Source of the DNA: Candidatus Schekmanbacteria bacterium
GTDB lineage: Bacteria; CSSED10-310; JACPHN01
Direction of reading: 5' to 3'
DNA length: 18,806 bases
Assembly: GCA_016188575.1 (NCBI GenBank)
Contig: JACPHN010000040.1
Coordinates: 1 to 18,806, forward strand
Positions 13,693 through 18,806 of the stretch are shown one piece after another. The notes beneath the pieces were generated by a model. It saw only the letters and a list, made by a program, of their open reading frames with translations. It made no database searches and was not told the origin of the DNA. Each line of letters begins with the position of its first letter. The first letter of the stretch is position 1. The translations under genes and the position numbers were made by a program.

Positions 13693-16600
13693 ATGCGACT
13701 GACTCCAGTCCTGGCCGCGCTGTTGGCGGCGGCGAGCGCCACCGGGTGCTCAGGAACCGACACGACCGATGCCCTTCACGCCGGCTCGCCGGCGGTCCCG
13801 GTGGCCGCGGCCGCCGTATCGCTCTCACCCCAAAACGCGGCGCCGACCTCTCCCGCGACGCCGGCGGCACCTCCGGCCCCGGCCGCGCCGCGGCCGCCGC
13901 TCAAGGCCGCCATCGCCCCGCCTCCGGACAACGTGCCGCGCACCCCGCACAACGACGTGCCGGAGCTCACCCGCCCGATCCTCGACTACTTCACCGGCCA
14001 GGCCGGCCGTCGCTTCTACATCCAGATCGACAAGCCCCTCTACAGAGCCGGTGAAACGATCTGGATCAAGACCTGGGATTTGCGGGTTCGCGATCTCGAC
14101 GGTCAGGGTGCGGGCAGCGGCGTGCGCTATCGGCTCATCAGCCCCAAGGGCGCGATCGTGCTCGAGAAATGGGTGCAGCAGGACCGCGGTCTGGCGACCA
14201 ACGATTTTGAGCTGCCACCGGGGGTCCCCGGCGGCGAGTACCGCATCGCGGTGATTGCCGACAACGGCCAGCAGGCCGAGCGCCCCGTCATGGTCAGCAG
14301 CTACGAACCGCCGCGTCTGAAAAAGAAGCTGGAGCTGCTGCGCAAGGCGTACGGGCCGGGCGATGAGGTGACGGCGTCCGTCGAGGTGCGCAAGCCGACC
14401 GGAGAACCGCTTGTCAACCACGCCCTGCGGGTGAATGCCTGGCTGGACGGCCAGGATCTGCCCGCCTTCGAGCTCGCGACCGATCGCGACGGCGCCGCCG
14501 TCGTGCGCTTCTCCCTGCCGGCGCGCATCGAGAAAGGTGACGGGCTGCTGACGGTGCTCGCCGACGAGGGCGGCGTGACCGAGTCGATTTCCAAGCGCAT
14601 TCCGATCGTGCTCAACAAGATCCAGCTCAGTTTCTACCCCGAGGGCGGCAAGCTCGTGGAGGGAGTCGCAACGCGCCTGTACTTCGAGGCCAGGACCCCA
14701 CTCGGTAAACCCGCGGACGTCGAGGGGCGGCTGATGGACGACCACGGCAACGCCGTGGCGACGTTCCAGACCTACCACCACGGCCTGGGCCGCGTGGATT
14801 TCACGCCGGCGACGGGTCGTCGCTACCACGCCGAGATCACCCGCCCGATCGGCATCGCGGAGCGCTTCGCGCTGCCGCTGGCCGAGGCCGACGGCTGCGT
14901 GATCGGCGCCTACGACGACCTCGATGGCGAGCTGTCCGAGCTACGCGTGCGGATTGCCTGCACGCAGGCGCGGACGGTCTTGCTGGTGGCCACGCTGCGC
15001 GAGAATCTGCTCGACGCCGCCCGCCTAACCGTCGCCTCCGGGCAACCCGCGATCGTCTACCTGACGCCGGCGGATCAACAGCTTGCGCGCCGCCAGGGAA
15101 TCGCGCGCGTCACGCTCTTCGACGAGCAAAAACAGCCGCTTGCAGAACGACTCGTCTACCGCAACCGGCGGCAGCGGCTGCAGGTGGAGGTCAAGGCTGA
15201 CCGCGACCGCCACGCGCCGCGCGACCAGGTCACGTTGGCGATCACGACGCGGGAGGCGCCCGACCGGCCCGTCCCCGCCGAGCTCGCCGTTTCCGTCGTC
15301 GACGACACGGTCGTGAGCTTCGCGGACGACAAGACCGGGCACATCCTGAGCCGACTGTATCTCGAGCCCGAAATCCCTGGCGAGGTCGAAGAACCGAACG
15401 TCTATTTCGATCTGGCCGAGCCGAAGTCCGCGCTCGCCATGGATCTGCTGATGGGCACCCGGGGCTGGCGCCGCTTCGACTGGATGCCCGTTTTCAGCCC
15501 CCAGCCACGCCTGGCCGGCACCGGAGGCCCGGCGGATTTCGGCATGGAGGACGGGGTGCCTGGCGCCGCTGGACCACGGCGGCCCAATCCCGCCGTGCGG
15601 AAGCGCGCCGTTGAGGAAGAGCGACCGCTGCCGCCGGCCAATCCGCTCCCGAAGCCCGGCGATCCCGCCGCGCGCGCAGGGGAAAAGGCGGATCAGCCGC
15701 TGGACCGGCTCGAAAAGCAGGCCGCTGAGGAGGTCGCCATGCCGGCAGCGGTCTCGCCGCCCGTCATCGCCTTAATGCCCAGGGAAGCTTTCATGCGCGG
15801 GGACAATGCCGGCGCCGACAAGGACTGGGCAGCGGCCGAGAAGCTCCAGGCAGAACCCAGGTTCGCCGGCTGGGCACCGGTCCGGGTATTTCCCGCGCCG
15901 AGCTACAGCAGCGTCCATCAAGGATCGCGCACAGATTTCCGCGACACGATCCACTGGGCCCCGCGCGTGGTCACGGGCGAAGACGGTAAGGGCAGCGTGA
16001 GCTTCTTCCTGTCCGACGCCGTCACTTCCTTCCGCGTCTTTACCGAGGGCGTCGGCGCCGGGGCGGCGGGACGCGACGAGACCGTCCTGAGCTCGAGCCT
16101 GCCCTTCAGCATGGCCGTCAAGCTGCCCGCCGAGGTGAGCGCCGGGGATCACATCGACCTCCCGATCACCCTGACCAACAACGGCGAGGAGCCGCTCGCG
16201 GTGACCTTCACCGCGGACCTCGGCAAGATGCTGCAACCCGCCTCGCCACTGCCGGCCGGCGCGATCACCCTCGGCGCGGCCGCGAGCACGAGCCTCTTTT
16301 TGCCGCTCGCGGTAACCGGAACGCGAGGCTCCAGCCCGGTCGCGTTTGCGGCGGCGGCGGCGGGGCTGCGGGACGAGCTTTCCCGCGAGATCCGCGTGGC
16401 CCCGCCGGGCTTCCCGATCGAGCAGGCTCGCAGCGGTTCGGTCGCCGGCTCGGTCGTCCACTCCTTCGCCCTCGGAAGCGCCATCCCCGGCACTGTCACC
16501 GCCAGGGTCACGCTCTATCCGAGCCCCGTCGCGACCATGCTGAGCGGCCTCGACGGCTTGCTGCGGCAACCGAGCGGCTGCTTCGAGCAAGCCAGCAGCG

Positions 16601-17994
16601 CGAATTACCCCAACGTCATGATCATGAGCTACCTGCAGCAGCACCGGGCCGGCGACCCCGAGCTGATCGCCAGGAGCCAGGCGTTGCTCGAGGACGGTTA
16701 TCGCAAGCTGGCCGGCTATGAGACCTCGGACAAAGGCTACGAATGGTTCGGGTCCGCTCCCGGTCACGAAGCGCTCACGGCCTATGGCCTGCTCGAATTC
16801 CGCGACATGAAGGCAGTGTATGACGGCGTGGAGCCGGCGATGATGGCGCGCACGGCGAGCTGGCTCCTGAGCCGGCGCGACGGCGAGGGCGGCTATCGGC
16901 GCAATCCGAAGGCGCTCGACAGCTTTGGCGCGGCGTCGGCCGGGGTCACGGACGCCTACATCACGTGGGCGCTGGTCGGTTCCGGACATCTCGAGCCCGG
17001 CGTCGAAACCGAGCGGCAGCGGCGGCTCGCGCGGGAAACAGGCGATCCCTATCTGCTGGCGCTGGCCGCCGGGACGCTTCTGCAGGTCGAGTCGGCGCGT
17101 GCCGAGGGTCTGGCGGCGGTTGACCGCTTGCAGGCCATGCAGGACCAGGGCGGCTCCTGGAAGGGCGCCGCGGAGAGCATCACGCGGTCGGGCGGCAGCA
17201 ACCTCGAAATCGAGACCACGGCGCTCGCGCTCCTGGCGCTGCTGCAGGCCGAGCGCGGCGAGGAGGCCGTCCGGCGCGGCGTGCAGTGGCTCGAGCAAAA
17301 CCGCGGCGGCTTCGGCCAGTGGGGAGCGACGCAGGCGACGGTCCTGGCGCTCAAGGCCCTGACGCTGTATGCCGATCGCAGCCGGGTCGCGGCGAGCGAC
17401 GGCGCAGTGACCGTGATGATCAACGGCAACGAGGTCGGGCGGCAAGAGTACCGCGCCGGCCGCCGCGAGCCGCTCGTGTTCGACGACCTCGGCGGTCACT
17501 TCGGCGCGGGCGGCAACCGGCTCGAGATTCGCCACGAAGGTCAAAGTCCGCTGCCGTACGCGGTGGCCGTGGAGTCGCGCAGCGCGCTCCCGGCAAGCAG
17601 CCCCGAAGCGGTTGTCGATCTCCAAGTGGCGCTGGCTCGCGCGACCCTCGAGCTGGGTGAAGCGGTCAGGCTCACGGCTACCGTAACCAACAAGACGCGG
17701 GCGGGCCAGCCCATGACCCTGGCGCGCATCGGCCTCCCCGGCGGCCTGAGCTTCCAGACCTGGCAGCTCAAGGAGCTGCGCGAGAAGAACCTGATCGCGT
17801 TCTTCGAGACGCAGCCGCGCGAGGTCATTCTCTACTTCCGCGACCTCAAGCCCCAGGAAGTCAAGGAAATCCCGATCGACCTCGTGGCGACGGTGCCGGG
17901 AACATACACGGGTCCGGCATCGAGCGCGTATCTTTACTACACGGACGAGCACAAGACGTGGGTCGAGGGGGTCAAGGTGCAGATCACCCACTGA
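13693..17994 (+). CDS. Alpha-2-macroglobulin-like lipoprotein with thioester
   Basis: 1433 residues. It starts MRLTPVLAALLAAASATGC: a lipoprotein signal with the lipid-bearing Cys at 19 (lipobox ATGC, -3 position not ideal), then a Pro/Ala linker, so it is exported and lipid-anchored. MG2 begins near residue 105 (FYIQIDKPLYRAGETIWIK). A Pro/Arg/Glu-rich stretch (about 611-693) takes the place of the bait region. The A2M domain follows (SVSFFLSDAVTSFRVFTEG, near 765). The thioester motif is intact at C963-F-E965-Q966 in PSGCFEQ, within an alpha-helical toroid domain to about 1260. Such proteins are thought to trap attacking proteases in the periplasm by bait cleavage and covalent thioester capture, often beside penicillin-binding protein 1C (pbpC). 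No pbpC is within the window. AGGGAG lies 8 nt before ATG 13693; an in-frame start at 13630 would spoil the signal peptide. Confidence 0.92.
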   Translation: MRLTPVLAALLAAASATGCSGTDTTDALHAGSPAVPVAAAAVSLSPQNAAPTSPATPAAPPAPAAPRPPLKAAIAPPPDNVPRTPHNDVPELTRPILDYFTGQAGRRFYIQIDKPLYRAGETIWIKTWDLRVRDLDGQGAGSGVRYRLISPKGAIVLEKWVQQDRGLATNDFELPPGVPGGEYRIAVIADNGQQAERPVMVSSYEPPRLKKKLELLRKAYGPGDEVTASVEVRKPTGEPLVNHALRVNAWLDGQDLPAFELATDRDGAAVVRFSLPARIEKGDGLLTVLADEGGVTESISKRIPIVLNKIQLSFYPEGGKLVEGVATRLYFEARTPLGKPADVEGRLMDDHGNAVATFQTYHHGLGRVDFTPATGRRYHAEITRPIGIAERFALPLAEADGCVIGAYDDLDGELSELRVRIACTQARTVLLVATLRENLLDAARLTVASGQPAIVYLTPADQQLARRQGIARVTLFDEQKQPLAERLVYRNRRQRLQVEVKADRDRHAPRDQVTLAITTREAPDRPVPAELAVSVVDDTVVSFADDKTGHILSRLYLEPEIPGEVEEPNVYFDLAEPKSALAMDLLMGTRGWRRFDWMPVFSPQPRLAGTGGPADFGMEDGVPGAAGPRRPNPAVRKRAVEEERPLPPANPLPKPGDPAARAGEKADQPLDRLEKQAAEEVAMPAAVSPPVIALMPREAFMRGDNAGADKDWAAAEKLQAEPRFAGWAPVRVFPAPSYSSVHQGSRTDFRDTIHWAPRVVTGEDGKGSVSFFLSDAVTSFRVFTEGVGAGAAGRDETVLSSSLPFSMAVKLPAEVSAGDHIDLPITLTNNGEEPLAVTFTADLGKMLQPASPLPAGAITLGAAASTSLFLPLAVTGTRGSSPVAFAAAAAGLRDELSREIRVAPPGFPIEQARSGSVAGSVVHSFALGSAIPGTVTARVTLYPSPVATMLSGLDGLLRQPSGCFEQASSANYPNVMIMSYLQQHRAGDPELIARSQALLEDGYRKLAGYETSDKGYEWFGSAPGHEALTAYGLLEFRDMKAVYDGVEPAMMARTASWLLSRRDGEGGYRRNPKALDSFGAASAGVTDAYITWALVGSGHLEPGVETERQRRLARETGDPYLLALAAGTLLQVESARAEGLAAVDRLQAMQDQGGSWKGAAESITRSGGSNLEIETTALALLALLQAERGEEAVRRGVQWLEQNRGGFGQWGATQATVLALKALTLYADRSRVAASDGAVTVMINGNEVGRQEYRAGRREPLVFDDLGGHFGAGGNRLEIRHEGQSPLPYAVAVESRSALPASSPEAVVDLQVALARATLELGEAVRLTATVTNKTRAGQPMTLARIGLPGGLSFQTWQLKELREKNLIAFFETQPREVILYFRDLKPQEVKEIPIDLVATVPGTYTGPASSAYLYYTDEHKTWVEGVKVQITH

Positions 17995-18042
17995 TCCGAG
18001 GCGCGTGAGGCGCATTGTTTGGGATCACCGAACCAGACGTTG

Positions 18043-18086
18043 GTTCCGGTATTGGCGCGCGATAAATCGCGCGCCAATACCGGAAC
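18043..18086. terminator. Perfect 44-nt inverted repeat (21-bp arms, 2-nt loop) between convergent genes
   Basis: GTTCCGGTATTGGCGCGCGA (18043-18062) plus one T is mirrored exactly across a central AA to 18086. It lies 48 nt after the stop of the alpha-2-macroglobulin gene and 77 nt after the stop of the converging minus-strand gene. The position suits a bidirectional terminator, but neither side has a T-tract and the perfection and length are unusual. No gene is credible in 17995-18163. Confidence 0.65.
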
Positions 18087-18163
18087 GAGCTGCGCCGCCG
18101 AGACCGCCCTACCTGGCTTACACGGCGGCGCAGCGTCCGCGTCGCCGCCACACCAGCCGGAAT

Positions 18164-18537
18164 CTACTTCTTCCGCCGTTTTCGCGGTTGGGCGTCTCCG
18201 CCGTTGCCCTGGCCGGCTTCGAAGTGGCGCAACGCCTCTTTCGTGCGGTCAATTCCGAAAGCTTCGATGAACGGCGTGATGCCGAACGACTCCCGGGGCG
18301 CCTTGTTCTCGATGGCCGTCCAGGGAGGCAGGAAGTCGAAGAAGCCGGTGGGGACGGGATCCTCGACGAGGATCTCGAGGTAGAGGACAGCGCGGGATCG
18401 GCCCCAACTGGTGGCCGGCACTGTTGATTCTGGCGTTGGTGGCGAGCGGCGTCCGGCGTGGCGCGCGCGGGACGCCGCGGTGATCGAGGAGGCGATTTCC
18501 CGGGCGTTTTTTTCGCGGTGCTCGGCGCTTTGGCCAA
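18164..18537 (-). CDS. Small hypothetical protein, apparently frameshifted at an A7 run
   Basis: I do not recognise the family. The C-terminal 80 codons (from about 18410 down to 18164) are clearly coding, with strong third-position G/C bias: AVLYLEILVEDPVPTGFFDF, PWTAIENKAPRESFGITPF, GIDRTKEALRHFE, and a basic tail RKRRKK. The best start is TTG 18537, with GGAGAG about 10 nt upstream and only 6 nt after the previous gene's stop; it reads MAKAPSTAKK and then meets seven A (plus-strand T 18507-18513). The frame that carries the C-terminus passes through the same run, so a one-base slip there would join them into about 125 residues. A shorter in-frame start is GTG 18421. Whether this is sequencing error, mutation or programmed slippage cannot be told. 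Confidence 0.5.
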
Positions 18538-18543
18538 CCCGCT

Positions 18544-18806
18544 TCAGCTCTCCCCGCCCAGGGCCTCCGCCGCCGACGAGGCGGTGATCGCGCGCCGATG
18601 CCAGCGATCGAGCTGCCCGAGATCGCGGCATGACAGAACCTGTGAGCGCTGCTTTGGGGTGACCGGCAGGCCGCGGACCTCGAAAACGGCGAGCACGTCC
18701 TCGGCCCTTCTCCGCGCCTCGCCCCGCGCCTCACCGAGCGCCAGCAGCACCTCCCGCCGGGTGTCGACGAGCTCGCGCAAGTTGGCCGCCTCCTCGGCGG
18801 CCGCCG
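18544..18806 (-). CDS. Rpn/PD-(D/E)XK-like protein, C-terminal part (runs off the right edge)
   Basis: The frame is open to the window edge; the TTG at 18780 is probably internal. The visible 86 residues start with an Ala/Glu-rich charged helix (LRELVDTRREVLLALGEARG, then EARRRAEDVLAVFEVRGLPV) and end with the domain VTPKQRSQVLSCRDLGQLDRWHRRAITASSAAEAL. From memory this tail (a helix rich in E, A, R and G, then ARGL-P, a short linker, C-x-D-L-x-x-L-x-R-W, R-A) is common at the C-terminus of Rpn-family recombination-promoting nuclease / putative transposase proteins. The catalytic part would lie outside the window, so activity cannot be judged. It is followed 6 nt later by the small hypothetical gene, probably in one operon. 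Confidence 0.65.
   Translation of the reverse strand, partial: AAAEEAANLRELVDTRREVLLALGEARGEARRRAEDVLAVFEVRGLPVTPKQRSQVLSCRDLGQLDRWHRRAITASSAAEALGGES

Noticed and set aside
15772-18015. 747-codon open frame on the minus strand
   Set aside because: It is the antisense shadow of the alpha-2-macroglobulin gene, whose domains are unmistakable; the translation is low-complexity Arg/Ala/Gly-rich with no family features.

Overview
The window is GC-rich DNA from a Gram-negative bacterium, with strong G/C preference at third codon positions in the real genes. No rRNA, tRNA or CRISPR array is visible. A very large GlmS-like SIS protein, a SpoIIM-family membrane protein, a thioester alpha-2-macroglobulin lipoprotein and a sigma-54 activator fit a myxobacterium or another deltaproteobacterial lineage. 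Two attC-like sites instead resemble those of beta/gamma-proteobacterial chromosomal integrons, so I leave the taxon open.

Positions 1-6300 are a mobile-DNA graveyard. From the left edge there is a 3'-truncated IS66-like transposase, then an IS4-family transposase with a DUF4338 (DruA-like) N-terminus that has lost its catalytic centre and is frameshifted, then the C-terminal stub of an L,D-transpeptidase (YkuD). Directly after the stub lies a short run of attC-like recombination sites, all in the same orientation (2460-2524, a partial duplicate ending at 2592-2598, 2618-2701 and 4057-4118). The last two enclose an antitoxin/PIN-toxin pair flanked on both sides by a degenerate ~20-bp tandem repeat. 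No integron integrase is visible, so this looks like an integrase-less attC cluster. It is cut by an ISAzo13-family element (4182-5383) with 25-bp terminal inverted repeats and a dead transposase. A GNAT acetyltransferase and a tiny in-frame chimera of an antitoxin N-terminus with a PIN-toxin C-terminus follow on the minus strand.

Positions 6365-8164 hold a minus-strand regulatory unit. A sigma-54 activator with a short cysteine-rich N-terminus instead of a recognisable sensor domain lies just upstream of a DUF2249-hemerythrin gene. That gene has a near-consensus -24/-12 promoter in the intergenic gap, and this promoter moves its start codon to TTG 7048. Repeated TGTTCC/TGTTTC motifs overlap the start of the activator gene.

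Positions 8746-13512 are a two-gene minus-strand operon: a SpoIIM-family multi-pass membrane protein followed 18 nt later by a 1171-residue GlmS-like protein. The latter has a class II glutaminase and two SIS domains with the isomerase catalytic residues kept, plus large N-terminal insertions and a ~300-residue C-terminal extension of unknown function. Divergent from it, 13693-17994 encodes an alpha-2-macroglobulin-like lipoprotein with an intact thioester motif, followed by a perfect 44-nt inverted repeat. At the right edge two minus-strand genes converge on it: the C-terminus of an Rpn/PD-(D/E)XK-like protein and a small hypothetical gene that appears frameshifted at an A7 run.
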